The notes: generated by a model from the sequence alone, not told the origin. A DNA stretch of 64,000 bases from Panax quinquefolius (GCA_020205615.1 CM035170.1:14918980-14982979), one strand, 5' to 3'. Positions 49,565 to 62,129 are shown, counted from the first letter of the stretch. Numbers and translations: made by a program.

Positions 49565-49572
49565 TATAAATA
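49565..49572 (+). promoter_or_regulatory. TATA box of LTR E
   Basis: TATAAATA followed by GAAACTAATTCTT, equivalent to the TATA boxes of LTRs A and C. Confidence 0.75.
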
Positions 49573-49769
49573 GAAACTAATTCTTCTTTCATTCTCACCA
49601 ATTCACTAAGTCTCACAAGAACAATTATTATAGAGAGAAATTATAGAGAGAAAGAAGAAGAGAAGTATGCTACCTCACTATTCCAGTATCCAGTTTCTTC
49701 TAAGGTAAGGGGTATTATTTCTTTCGTACTCATGAAGAGAGTTATTTCTTTCAATACTCGTAAGGGTTG

Positions 49770-50110
49770 TTATTTCATTCTTTATTATTATGTTGGAATA
49801 ACATGTCTATGCGAAGTACCGCATATATGGTGAAAGTCTTCTGTTATTCCATTCTTTATTATTATGTTGAAATAACATATACATAAGGATTTATCGCATG
49901 CCTAGTGAATTTCGCTGTTATTCCATTCTTTATTATACCGTTGGAATATCCCGTCTGCAAGTATTATTCACGCATGACCTTATTCCATTCTTTATTATTC
50001 TGTTGGAATATCCTGTGCATATGATTACGCACGACCGTTCCATTCTTTATTATTCGTTGGAATAACTTTTGTCTATGTGGATTACTGCATGCATGGTGAA
50101 TGATCCTTCG
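49770..50110 (+). repeat. 60-bp hairpin minisatellite in LTR E
   Basis: About five units containing TTATTCCATTCTTTATTATT and a GTTGGAATAAC arm. Confidence 0.85.
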
Positions 50111-50469
50111 TATTCATTCCTTATTAAATTATGGAAATGATATGTCTACGTGGATTACCGCATGGCGGGCAAAAAATCCATTCGCAGTTTCATATATTCT
50201 ATTATACTCGGTTGGTTAAAGTTTCGCTTCTATACTCCATGAAATTAGTGGAACATCCTTGATATTTGCGATTCATCCAGTATCATTTCATGGAAATATT
50301 CTTCTGAACATTCTTGAATTTTACTCCATAAAACAGTATCATGTTGACAATTTGGATGTTATTGATTTACGGATAAATTAAATTATAAATCTTTAAAAAT
50401 TTATCCTTGAACTTGTTTTATTGAATTCTTATATCATTGTTATCATCCTCATGTTTATAATATGTTGAA

Positions 50470-50710
50470 AGTCATATGTGCCTGTAGTGCATAGATGGAC
50501 TTGGTATGATTATGACTAGGGATTATACGGTATAATTATGACCGTAATATTACAAATGATGTGGTAAAAGTAATCATTGGCCGTAGTGCATTGATGGACA
50601 GTTGTTGGCATGATCATGACCATTGATGAATACACGAATATCCTTGGCCCGTAGTGCATGGATAATTTGTGGTCGTGATACTAAAGAATATCCTTGGCCG
50701 TAGTTCAAGG
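50470..50710 (+). repeat. hairpin-forming minisatellite in LTR E
   Basis: Four copies of the (T)GGCCCGTAGTGCAT type. The copies near 50645 and 50683 have ATCCTTG arms paired with ATGGAT or AAGGGT. Confidence 0.7.
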
Positions 50711-51257
50711 GTGATTCGATGATGTGGAATATTTATTAAGTCGAGTCTCAAATGATAAAAGTGATGAAAACCTTTTAAATCATAGAAGATAGTAGATTTT
50801 ATTCTCTACTTGAATCTTCTAATGGATTGCTTGTTCATTGCGCTTAAACTAGATGTTTGTTATATTTTATCGCTTTAACACTTGTTGAAGGCTAACGATA
50901 AATTATTCGCATTATCTTAGTCATAATAATTCTTCTTCGGGCTAGTTGAGCTCACCCTTTCTTTCACCGTTTCTTCTCTGAAATGAGAATATAGTCGGAC
51001 GAGTCTGGGAACGGATTGACTATCCGTATGGTTGTTTTAGTAGTCCTCACTATTCTATAAAATAGTGTGACAATAAATATAATGAAGACTCCATTGAGTG
51101 TGGATATTGTCTAGATGACAATATTCTTATTTAAACTCTTAGATTATGTTTTGTCATATTTTACACAACGGTTGTATAATTAAGTTGTATTTGAATTTTG
51201 TACCATGTATTTGGCGACTCAAGATGGGAGAGGTATACCTATTTTGGGGGCGCCACA

Positions 51258-51314
51258 AAGGTGTGACCCGAAAGTATAAAAATATTTATTAAAATAAATT
51301 GACTCGGGGGCACT
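51258..51314 (+). mobile_element. 57-bp spacer between LTR E and LTR F
   Basis: No PBS is recognisable. It ends with the G-rich CTCGGGGGCACT, which could be a decayed PPT, directly before LTR F. Confidence 0.45.
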
Positions 51315-51926
51315 TGTAAGACCCCAACTTATTATAAATAAAATCGAATTTCCTCTATTTTGAATAATAAGGTGTTAATTTGATATAATGCTTTAGTTAT
51401 GGGTAAAATGTGCAAAATTTTCAATTTAAGCAAGTGGTTATAAAATATTCATTGTGTCGGGGAATATTCGTTTGGTCGTGGAATATTCTTTCTGTCGGGG
51501 AATATTCGTACGACGGCGCATCCATTTGTGGGCCCCATAACGGATAACTGTCGGATGAAGAAAATGACAAGTTTGAGTTTTTATAAATAACGGCTTAGTT
51601 GTTACCAATTAACACTTGTTGAATACCCTATGGTTAAAATACGATGTCTACGCGTGGTGGCACAAGAAGATATTACCCGTATTGCACAGTATTTTTGAAT
51701 TATTGATTCTTTCGTAAGAAGGCACTACTCAATAATTTTGTCAGTAATTACTGTTCAATATTTTATTTAATTGATTCAATAATTGCTGCGTTGATATTTT
51801 ATATTATTGTTGTTCAATAATTATCACTACACAGTATCTCCATTATCAGATCAATAATTCATATTATTTGAATAATATTATTAGATAGCATTATTGGCAA
51901 TGTCTAGAAAGTTCTGTCAAGGAGAG

Positions 51927-51931
51927 GTTTG
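51927..51931. repeat. target site duplication of copia element, left copy
   Basis: GTTTG, repeated exactly at 61004-61008. Confidence 0.9.
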
Positions 51932-53834
51932 TGAAAGTAGTATGCACACAAGCCAATCATGTTTGATGATAAAGCATATACTTTGTAACAATCTTATTCA
52001 TTTATTAATAAAAAGTATTAATTTATTAAAGGCTTTAAATTATCCACATGATCTTTGTTTTATAATATGTGATAAACCCATAGTTTTAAGCAATGCTTTT
52101 AGAATAATGATGATGATCATTCTAATGAGATCTAAATTCTTAGAAAGCTTAAAACTAAAATAGTTCCCAATCATTGGATTACTAAATTGGGGATTAGTGA
52201 ATCCGGATAGATTGGTACATACGTTAACTTGCTTGCTCATCGGATGAGGATGATTGATCTCATGATCATTTGTGTGGAGACACTAAAGCAAGTATGTAGG
52301 TGCTTATTAGAGAATAAGTTCACTGAACGTGGCTCGCTAAGGAATACCTAATGGAGTTTTACTTGCCTGTCAATAGGAATTCCTGTAGTGATAGTAGTAC
52401 AAGTGATCCTTGGACTTGAGAACATCATAGTATCTTGTGTATGATGAGTTATACTTTGACTTATTCCTTAAGACCCTTAGGGTATATCAAAGGGTATGCT
52501 TGGGTATAATAAGTTGTACATGGAGATAATGTATGATCAATAAAGAATCTACCACTTATTAAAAGAAGAGAAATGTCCTATGTGATTCGATAAATGACAA
52601 CCCAAAGAGTCCTTGGGTTAAGCGGTAGTAATGAAATTAGAAAGGAGTTTCTAATTTGCATTATTTGAGTTGTGCATTTAAGGATCGAAATACATATAAT
52701 TAAATAAAATAAGACTTGACAAGAAATTCCATGTCTTATATTTAATTGGGACATCAGATGGTGGAAGGATTGAATTATGCGGTAACTATTTACTCAAAAG
52801 TTCTTTCATGATTAATGTTGAAATCTATATTATCCGGAAAGTCGTTGATCGCTAGGGAGGCTTATCCCTATTGTAGAATAAATATTATTTATTTAAATAA
52901 ATTAATTATTTAATTTATTTATTTAAATAAGATTAGAATTGTTCTAAATTGATTTATTCACAACCCTAGGTTTAATATGGAGAACCTAAAGGGTCACACC
53001 ATAAAAGGAAGAATAATTATTTAAGAAGTTAATGGCATAATCGTAATAATATATATGTTATGTATATTTAATTTAATCTATGGTGATAGAATAAATTAAA
53101 TAGCTTAATATTTATTATTTAATATTTTAGAAATATTAAATATAAATTAATAAGAGGAGTCTTATTAATATTATTACAATTATTATTATTATTTTAATTT
53201 CTAAAAGAGTTTAGGAATTAATTTAATATAAGTACTCTCATTTATTCCTAATTGGATTAGGAAGGAAAATTAGTTAAAGGAGTTTAATTAATTATCCCTA
53301 ATAAGATTAGGGAGCTTAATTAATTAAAAGAATTTAATTAATTAAATAAAATCCAATTCCTTAATTGTTAAGGTGGGTTGCCCACATCTATAAATAAGAG
53401 GAGTCTTATTATGAGTGGTGTGGTTGTTGACTTTTACAACATACGTAATAATTCCAATAGTTGGGAGAGTACGCCTTTTCTATAGAGATAGAAAACTAGG
53501 GTTTAGCCATAACACCCATCTTCTTGAATCCTTCTTCTTCTTTGGTGGATCACCTCTAGAGGCCAAACACTTGGGTGGCTAACGTTGATCAAAGGAAGGA
53601 ACCAAACCCGGTGGATTCAAGTTGAACGCGAAAAGGATTGGAGGTGAACTTGTACCTGAGGAAGCTCGGATCTTCAAGGGTATGTTTGTTCTTCATATCT
53701 TTTCGTTTAATTAATAATTGTGCATAAAGGGTGATCCGGGTATATGGTTTGTAAAATTTTTAAACTCTGATTTTACACGTTTCCGCGCTTATTTTTGCAA
53801 TTTGATTGCGTTCATGAATATTACAAACCTAACA
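51932..53834 (+). mobile_element. 5' LTR of the copia element
   Basis: Starts TGAAAGTAGTATGC, ends ACAAACCTAACA. TATA box at 53389-53396. Confidence 0.9.
53389..53396 (+). promoter_or_regulatory. TATA box of copia 5' LTR
   Basis: TATAAATA in CCACATCTATAAATAAGAGG, repeated in the 3' LTR at 60558-60565. Confidence 0.75.
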
Positions 53835-53835
53835 G

Positions 53836-53848
53836 TGGCATCAGAACC
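53836..53848 (+). other. PBS of the copia element
   Basis: TGGCATCAGAACC, one base after the LTR, is a variant of the TGGTATCAGAGC site complementary to initiator tRNA-Met. Confidence 0.8.
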
Positions 53849-55320
53849 AAACCTTTATGCGAATTATTAATTATTTTATTTGATATGTATATTGATATGT
53901 GTTTAGAATAATTTAATTGGGCATAATTTTGTTGTATAAAATTAAAAAAAAAAGGATAATGGTTTCGCTGAATCACGTGCAACATGAGATGTCCAAGATT
54001 ATTATATATTATAATAGTTACGGTTATATATCCAGGATAAGTTTTTTCATTTGCGTGATATAAAGTGGTATTTGCATGGTTCGGAGAAACAGGAAACTTG
54101 GGTGATATTTTAGGTATAATATATATATATAATTAACGGTTATTATATATATATATATAATATTTCTTAATTATTTTATAATTAAAATAAAATGTTTATT
54201 TTAATTTTAAAATAAAAACATTATTTTATTATTAAAATAAAAGGTTTATTTTAATTTTAAAATTAAATTTCATGCTAACTAATTAGAGTTGGAATTGGAT
54301 TCCATGATAACTAATTGGAGTTGAAATTGGATTCTATTTTTCCTTAAATAAAGGAGTTTATTTTGATATGAAATTAGATTTCATATTATTCAAAATAAAA
54401 AAAGGTTTATTTGTGAGTAGGAAAAAGAATCGACTTTTCCTTAAATAAAGGAGTTTATTTAGATATGAAATAAGATTTCATATTATTCAAAATAAAGGAG
54501 TTTATTTGTGAATAGAAAAAGATAATCCGTGTTTCCTTTAATAATTTTTTTTTTACATGGAATTGGATTCCGTAATTAATTAAAATAAAGGAGTTTATTT
54601 TCATTAAAGATTTTGATTAAAATAAAATAGTTTATTTTATTCAAAATTGGATAAATTAAATTAAAATAGTTTTATTTTGATTTAAATTTGGATTAAAATA
54701 AAGGAGTTTATTTTGATTCAAAAATAGATTTTATACTAACTAAATTTGCCCATTAAATGATATCAATATATATATTAAATGTTTATTATTCATAAGATGA
54801 ATGTTATTTATTGATGCATATGATGATGTGTATGATAATAAATGGGATTGATTATGGACTATTGACCAATATGATTAGATTTTATTTTAGTTGGATGCAT
54901 GAATGTATGAGTTTTATTAAATGGGGTATCGTATTCTCGTCTTCTCTAATTTTTCTTAATGTAAATTCTATTCCCTCCTATGTACTTCCCTCGACCACGA
55001 TCAAGGTTTCTATTTATTTTAAATAGTTTTGTAATAGGAATAGTTAGAATTAATTTTGAAAAATTGGAAATCAAGGAGCAAGGAGCGCTTGAAGACCCGC
55101 TTGTAATGGAGCCCTGTTTAAATGTAATAGTTATATTTAAATATTATTTCTTGTACCCTAGGGTTTGACCTTTTTGGTTCACTTGGTGGCTCTAGTGAAC
55201 CAAACTAGAATAAAAGTCCATAATCAATCCGGTAGAATATAGTATTCTATATGTGCATGCTTATACTATATATATTATATATTATGCAAACATGCTTCGT
55301 ATGTTAATTAATATGACACG

Positions 55321-55362
<42 letters not shown>

Positions 55363-56021
55363 ATGCGCGCTAAACAAGATGAGACAAATTAATAACAAAC
55401 CCCTCAATTTTTTTTTTATATTAAGTCCTAAGCGTTCAAAGATATTTGGAATATCGAACGTCTCCTTCTAGAATGATAAAATTAATAGAGTATTAAATAT
55501 TTAATATGAGTTTGTTGTGTCACCACAAGGCAAGTATTAAGTATTTAAGATATTAATTTATCACATTTGATGCTTATAAAGAAAATTGAACAATATTGTT
55601 TTGTTGTGTCACCACAAGGATGATATTTTTCTTTTTGAATATATGGAGTGCTATGTTGGACTTAACTTGGATAATTTTGATTCGGATGTGCCACCACTGA
55701 TCAAAATAATCTAAGAGGCAAAAGAAAAGGAGTTGCATAGTTGATGTAATTGACAAAAAGTTTTCTACCTATTTATTTATATATAGTTTGTTGTGTCACC
55801 ACAAGGCTATATACATTTGAAATGGGATCCTTATTCTCACTAGCAAATCTTTAATTAGATTTTGCCGAACTATATAAGTGAGGGTAATATAGTTTGAAGA
55901 AAAAATAGTGGGAGATACCAATTTAAAACAAGACCTAAATTATTTTGGTAATTAATAAAAGAATGTATGTTAAAATGTTGTTAATTATAAATTCATTTAC
56001 GAATTTTACAATGTCTAAATT
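53849..56021 (+). other. long leader of the copia element with short repeats
   Basis: Non-coding, 2.2 kb. It contains AAATAAAGGAGTTTATTTT repeats at 54200-54720, a (TA)n tract at 55328-55358, and three exact copies of TTGTTGTGTCACCACAAGG at about 55513, 55601 and 55789, with a fourth decayed one near 55685. Confidence 0.65.
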
Positions 56022-56830
56022 ACTATCATCGCGAAACATATTAGATGTTATTTAACCAAACCGTATTAAACGGATTGGTTAAGGAATTTGAGAATAGTTC
56101 TCGTATATGAAAAGCTATCTTATGTCCTTAATACGCCTATCCTCGCAATGGTTGCGCATAATGCCTCCGAGGAAGAGATTGCTACTTTTAGAAAGTGGCA
56201 AAATGATGGACGATTGGCTCAATGCATCATGCTCGCATCCATGAAAGTAACGAGCTTCAAACAAGATGAAACTATGGATGCTCCTACTATATTCCCGCAC
56301 ATCAAGTAGTTGATGGTGAGGAAAGTAAGATGATAGATATCGAGATATCTAAGGAGCTCTTCCGATCTAGAATGGCCAATGGCACTACAAAGATGCAGAT
56401 AAAAGTCCTTAACATTATCAATTTGATTGATCAATTAGGACAACGAGTTTTGTCATGGATGGAGAGTTGAGCCAAGATTTGATCTTACACTCACTCCCTA
56501 CTCCTTTCACAATTGTTGTGAATTTTCATATGAACAAGCTAGATATCGGCCCTCACCGATTTGCTTAACATATTGAAAAATGTTGAGAGTCACTTTCCAA
56601 CCAAGAAAGATCAAGTCTTCTTCTTGGTAGGGGCCAAAGGATCTTCCTAAAAGAAGAACGATTCAAAGAAGGTAAATAGAAAGGCGTAAACAAAGGATAA
56701 TAAGAGCAAAAGCGATACGGATAGCAAAGGAGTTTGCTTCCACTTGCAATAAGCCCGGACACCGGAAAGAAACTACGAGAAGCATCTTGCAGAGGCTAAC
56801 CAAAGAAGCTTAGTGAAGTTTCTAAGTATA
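56022..56830 (+). pseudogene. copia gag relic
   Basis: The reading starts at ATG 56022 (MSKLLSSRNILDVI) and soon meets a stop. The open stretch 56088-56309 carries YEKLSYVLNTPI, EEEIATFRKWQNDGRLAQC and IMLASM, the UBN2-type gag core of plant copia elements. Later blocks in other frames are EISKELFRSRMANG, LHSLPTPFTI and FHMNKLDIGP. A CCHC-like remnant, CFHLQ-stop-ARTPERN, lies near 56740. The gene would encode the capsid. There are at least four frame breaks. Confidence 0.85.
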
Positions 56831-56859
56831 TAATCGCTTTTGTTCATGATTGAAATAAA

Positions 56860-59100
56860 TTTTCTTTAAGTCAAGGTTCTACTTGGGTATTGGATACCGA
56901 CTTTGGTTATCATAAATATAGATTTATGAAGGACCAAGCAGTAAGTAGAAAGCTAAACAAATATAAGTAATCCTATGTATGGAAATGTAGCAAAGGTTGC
57001 CATATTAGCCATAGAAACTTATAGTTTAGCAATGCCTCTTGGAAAATCTATTAAGTCAATAAGTTTTTATTGTATTCCAGCTTCTTGTTAAAATATTATT
57101 TCCATTTTATTGTTGGACAATAAAATCTTTGGTATTATAATTAAGAACAATTGTTGTTCTATTTATAATAATAATGTTTTGTATAGAACTGGAATATTAC
57201 TTAATAAATTTTGTATACTTGACTTACATGAAAATAATTTTGCATATTGAACAAATTAGTATAAGAAAAGGAGATGATCATTTAAAGAGTTGAATGTGTG
57301 TATTTGCTGAAATACAAGTGTGAATTATTTGAAAGGTTCAAAGAATTCAGAAGTGAAACAAATTGGCAAAGTATTAAGATTCATTAATTAGGTCAAGGAA
57401 TAAATATTTGTGCAATAAGTTTTTAGATCATCTCAAATGATTTTCTCACAATGGACGCCTCCAGATACGCAATAATTGATGGATGTATCTGAAAGGAAAA
57501 ATTGTACCTTGTTGGACATGGTGCGGTCCAAAATGATTTTACCGACATTCCAGTATCCTTCTAGGATCATGTCCTAGAAATGGCTGCATGTGTACGAAAA
57601 GGTAACCTCAAAATCCGGCCCCAAGACTCCATAAAGGTTATGGACAGGGAGGATTCCTAATCTTAAATATGTTAAGATAAGGGGTAGTCCAGCTTATGTG
57701 AAAAAGTTTCGAAGGATAAGCTTGAGACAAGATTTGACATGTACAGATTTGTGGGACATCCTAAAGTAAGTTTAGGGTATATGTTCTATAATTCTACTTA
57801 GAAAAAGGTGTTTGTTACAAAACACGCTGCCTTCTAAGATAAAGGTGTTTATCATTAAAAGGGGCTAGTGGGAGGATAATAGATCTTGCAGAGTTCAAGA
57901 ACCACAAAACACTATAAGTCAAATAAGAGGAACACGTAGATGGACCTATTATACCACAAAATCGAATCAGAAATCTGAATAGTACCAAGATACACTGGAG
58001 GTATGGATTCATCATAGATGATGATGATGATGAGGTACACATCATAGAAGATGATGATCCGATTACATACGACGATGAGGTAAGTGTTGTGAACACTTTC
58101 GAGAAATGGATTGAAGCATGTTTCTCAAATATGGAACATTCGTTTTGATGAGGCAAATCAAAAGAGTTTGATTTTATCAAAAATAAGAATGAACTGAGTG
58201 TGTATAAAAGGGTCAGTGGGAGCATCGTGACATTCCTAGTACTATATGTTGATATACTACGGATAAGGAATGACATACCAATGCTACAATCAAGAAGATA
58301 AAGTTGTCTAAACATTCCTCCATGAATGATTTGGAAGAGTATCTTAATTGGGGATATAAATCAATATAGATAGATTTAAGAGGATGCTCGACTTAACCCA
58401 AGGAACGATATTCATTTGATGCTAAAGTCGTTTAGTATGGCAAACTCCAAGAGATGTCTCATGTTGATGAGCCATGGAGTGTATCTCTTAATAGTCCCCA
58501 TAGGCGCCAAAAGAGAGATCGCATGAGTAACTATCATGTATGCAATGAAATGTACGAGACCGATGTTGATCGGTCGTATTATGGAGAATTTCACTATGAG
58601 TCGGTGAAAAACATCTTAAAGTGCTTAACCCAAGCACTAAGGATGTGATCATATTCATGGTGGGTCTTAATTAAAACTAGAGGGCTTAATGACTCAAGTT
58701 TTTCGTATGCACCAAGACGAAGGAAAAATCCACTTTAAGGTAAAGGGTTACCTTGAACAGCTGGGTGCGATGAATTGGAAAGGTTCCAAACAAAGAAAGA
58801 GTTCTTTGGTTTAGTGATAAAGACAAAGTAAATAGCTATAAATGAAGTCGCAAGTTGATTGTTTGGATTAAAAGTTCATTACGTAACTAGGAATAGTTCC
58901 TAAGTCTCATCTTGGATCTAAACATGTGTTGTGGCACTTTCATTTGATTATTAGAATCATTGAAAGATGGGAAATCACTATAGAGATAGTGGACTCTCAT
59001 GAACAACATTACATATCCATTAACTAAAGCTTATCCAATGCTGAAGATAATCGTCACTTAGAGAAGAAGAGTATGAGATACCATGACGATTGGCTTTAGT
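56860..59100 (+). pseudogene. copia pol relic, integrase core and RT fingers deleted
   Basis: Recognisable blocks in order are STWVLDTDFGYH (protease active site region, about 56880), PAYVKKFR and KKVFVTKHAAF (after the integrase core, 57680-57840), DEVSVVNTFEKWIEACFSNM (just before RT, about 58070-58130), SVYKRVSGS and LYVDILRIRNDIPMLQ (58195-58290), then RNase H-side blocks such as MYAMKCTR and the closing MRYHDDWL-stop-CKWEI at about 59070-59113. The catalytic YVDD box has only one Asp. About 1.5 kb expected for integrase core and RT is missing, and many stops occur. The minus-strand ORF of 166 codons here is an antisense shadow. Confidence 0.8.
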
Positions 59101-59113
59101 GCAAGTGGGAGAT
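59101..59113 (+). other. PPT of the copia element
   Basis: GCAAGTGGGAGAT directly before the TGAAAGTAG start of the 3' LTR, the usual plant copia polypurine tract. Confidence 0.85.
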
Positions 59114-61003
59114 TGAAAGTAGTATGCACACAAGTCAATCATGTTTGATGATAAAGCATATACTTTGTAACAATCTTATTCATTTATTAATAAAAAGTAT
59201 TAATTTATTAAAGGCTTTTAATTATCCACACGATGTTTGTTTTTATAATATGTGATAAACCCATAGTTTTAAGCAATGCTTTTAGAATAATGATGATGAT
59301 CATTCTAATGAGATCTAAATTCTTAGAAAGCTTAAAACTAAAATAGTTCCCAATCATTGGATTACTAAATTGGGGATTAGTGAATCCAGATAGATTGGTA
59401 CATCGTTAACTTGCTCATTGGATGAGGATGATTGATCTCATGATCATTTGTGTGGAGACACTAAAGCAAGTATGTAGGTGCTTATTAGAGAATAAGTTCA
59501 CTTGAACGTGGCTCGCTAAGGAATACCTAATGGAGTTTTACTTGCTGTCGATAGGAATTCTCAGAGTGATAGTAGTAGTACAAGATGATCATTGGACTTG
59601 AGATCATCATAGTATCTTGTGTATGATGAGTTATACTTTGACTTATTCCTTAAGACCCTTAGGGTATATCAAAGGGTATGCTTGGGTATAATAAGTTGTA
59701 TATGGAGATAATGTATGATCAATAAAGAATCTACCACTTCTATTAAAAGAAGAGAAATGTCCTATGTGATTTGATAAATGACAACCCAGTAGTCCTTGGC
59801 CAAGGCAGAATGAAATTAGAAAGGAGTTTCTAATTTGCATTATTTGAAGTTGTGCATTTAAGGATCGAAATACATATAATTAAATAAAATAAGACTTGAC
59901 AGTAATTCCATGTCTTATATTTAATTGGGACATTGTATGGTGGAAGGATTGAATTGTACGGTAACTATTTACTCAAAGGTTCTTTTATGATTAATGTTGA
60001 AATCTATATTATCTAGAAAGTCGTTGATCGCTAGGAGGCTTATCCTATTGTAGAATAAATATTATTTATTTAAATAAATTAATTATTTAATTTATTTATT
60101 TAAATAAGATTAGAATTGTTCTAATTGATTTATTCACAACCGGTTTAATATGGAGAACCTAAAGGGTCACACCATAAAAGGAAGAATAATTATTTAAGAA
60201 GTTAATGGCATAATCGTAATAATATGTTATGTATATTTAATTTAATCTATGGTGATAGAATAAATTAAATAGCTTAATATTTATTATTTAATATTTTAGA
60301 AATATTAAATATAAATTAATAAGAGGAGTCTTATTAATATTATTACAATTATTATTATTATTTTAATTTCTAAAAGAGTTTAGGAATTAATTTAATATAA
60401 GTACTCTCATTTATTCCTAATTGAATTAGGAAGGAAAATTAGTTAAAGGAGTTTAATTAATTATCCCTAATAAGATTAGGGAGCTTAATTAATTAAAAGA
60501 ATTTAATTAATTAAATAAAACCCAATTCCTTAATTGTTAAGGTGGGTTGCCCACATCTATAAATAAGATGAGTCTTATTATGGGTGGTGTGGTTATTGAC
60601 TTTTACAACATACGTAATAATTCCAATAGTTGGGAGAGTACGCCTTTTCTATAGAGATAGAAAACTAGGGTTTAGCCATAACACCCATCTTCTTGAATCC
60701 TTCTTCTTCTTTGGTGGATCACCTCAAGAGGCCAAACACTTGGGTGGCTAACGTTGATCAAAGGAAGGAACCAAACCCGGTGGATTCAAGTTGAACGCGA
60801 AAAGGATTGGAGGTGAACTTGTACCTGAGGAAGCTCGGATCTTCAAGGGTATGTTTGTTCTTCATATCTTTTCGTTTAATTAATAATTGTGCATAAAGGG
60901 TGATCCGGGTATATGATTTATAAAATTTTTAAACTCTGATTTTACACGTTTCCGCGCTTATTTTTGCAATTTGATTGCGTTCATGAATATTACAAACCTA
61001 ACA
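59114..61003 (+). mobile_element. 3' LTR of the copia element
   Basis: Same sequence as the 5' LTR with few differences. Ends ACAAACCTAACA, followed by GTTTG. Confidence 0.9.
60558..60565 (+). promoter_or_regulatory. TATA box of copia 3' LTR
   Basis: TATAAATA in the same context as 53389-53396. Confidence 0.7.
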
Positions 61004-61008
61004 GTTTG
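61004..61008. repeat. target site duplication of copia element, right copy
   Basis: GTTTG, matching 51927-51931. Confidence 0.9.
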
Positions 61009-61585
61009 GTCACCTAATTGCGCTCCAGTAAGGAGAAGTCCTTATCGGAAAGCCCCTCTTTCCAAGGAACTGCCTGGTTGTCATTATTGTGATTCTGTAA
61101 TATTATTTGTGAATAATTAATTATTGATTTATATGATAAGAAAATATTTATTTGATGTATAATTGATGGATATATTTATTTTATGTGATTATAAATGAAG
61201 GAATTAATGCCGAGGCGTTTTATCAGTATTTTGTCGGATTGGATGTATTAAAAATTATTCGTTTGTGGATTTCAGATATTTTCTGTTTAGAATTTGGAAA
61301 AACTTAAAGCTACAAAGTTGAAGAGAATTCGATTTCGTGTGGAATGGATATAAAATTCTTATTTTTCTGATAAACGGGCTATTTATTATGAATTACTGAA
61401 GTTTCAAAAAATAAAATAAATTTTATTAAAATTGGGTGGGACCCACTTTTGTTTTTAAAACATGTGGGCTGCTATTTTTTCTTCCAAGATGGCATGCTTT
61501 GAATTGGTCTTGGTTGATGCGTAGATGTAGAAAAGAAATATTATATTTTATTATTTTAGTGTCCTTTGGCGTTCTAGCATTTTCC

Positions 61586-61593
61586 TATAAATA
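61586..61593 (+). promoter_or_regulatory. TATA box of LTR F
   Basis: TATAAATA in TTCCTATAAATAGG, equivalent to LTR B at 25060-25067. Confidence 0.75.
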
Positions 61594-62129
61594 GGCGCTT
61601 ATGTTAGAATTGAAAATCACACCAGAAATAAGTTTTCTTTCTCTCTATATTGTCGAGCATATTTTTGTGAGTATTTAAATACTTTGAGAGTTGCTGTTCG
61701 GTACAAGCTTCCTTCGGCTTTATATCCGATATTCCGATCAGAAGTACCGTTATTTTGAGGTAAGGGATGTTATTTCCTTCTTAAATGCTATTATTTTCTT
61801 CAATATCATTATGCCAAAATATTGGTTTGAACTTTTTATCAAATTTGAAACTTTTTGTGTCGGGGTTACTATTCACGTATACGGCACTATTCACCGAAAA
61901 ATAAAAATTTTCCTTTTTGTCCAAGATGTTTATTATGGTTACTATCTTTGATTGTATCCATGTTTTGATCTTTATTTTTGAATTCTGCTTCACAATTGGT
62001 TATTATGGAGTATGATTGAACTTGGATAAACTGTAATACGAATCCCTAATATTTGTTCTTTTATATCACTGGATTCGTTCTCTAAAATATTTTTCATCAT
62101 CCTCAGTCCTAAATGATGACACAAATGAA

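Larger units (their letters stand above)
48448..51257 (+). mobile_element. LTR E (subfamily I), inverted relative to array A-D
   Basis: 2810 bp from TGTAAGACCCC to GGGGGCGCCACA. TATA box at 49565-49572. It contains the 60-bp hairpin repeats (about 49770-50100) and the ATCCTTGG...hairpin repeats (50470-50710) of LTRs A and C. The CTATTCAC minisatellite is reduced or replaced around 50170-50340. Confidence 0.85.
51932..61003 (+). mobile_element. complete but defective Ty1/copia retrotransposon, 9.07 kb
   Basis: LTRs of 1903 bp (51932-53834) and 1890 bp (59114-61003) flank a PBS, a long leader, a gag relic, a heavily deleted pol relic and a PPT. The exact GTTTG duplication on both sides shows a simple insertion into LTR F. 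By eye the two LTRs differ at only a few per cent of positions, yet the coding region has many frameshifts and lacks most of integrase and the start of RT. Its own proteins could not have moved it. Confidence 0.9.

Noticed and set aside
56565..56762. Minus-strand ORF of 65 codons in the copia region
   Set aside because: Antisense to the gag/zinc-knuckle relic on the plus strand.
57815..58315. 166-codon minus-strand ORF
   Set aside because: It lies antisense to recognisable plus-strand copia pol blocks (SVYKRVSGS, DEVSVVNTFEKW) and shows no domain of its own. It is a shadow of the retrotransposon.
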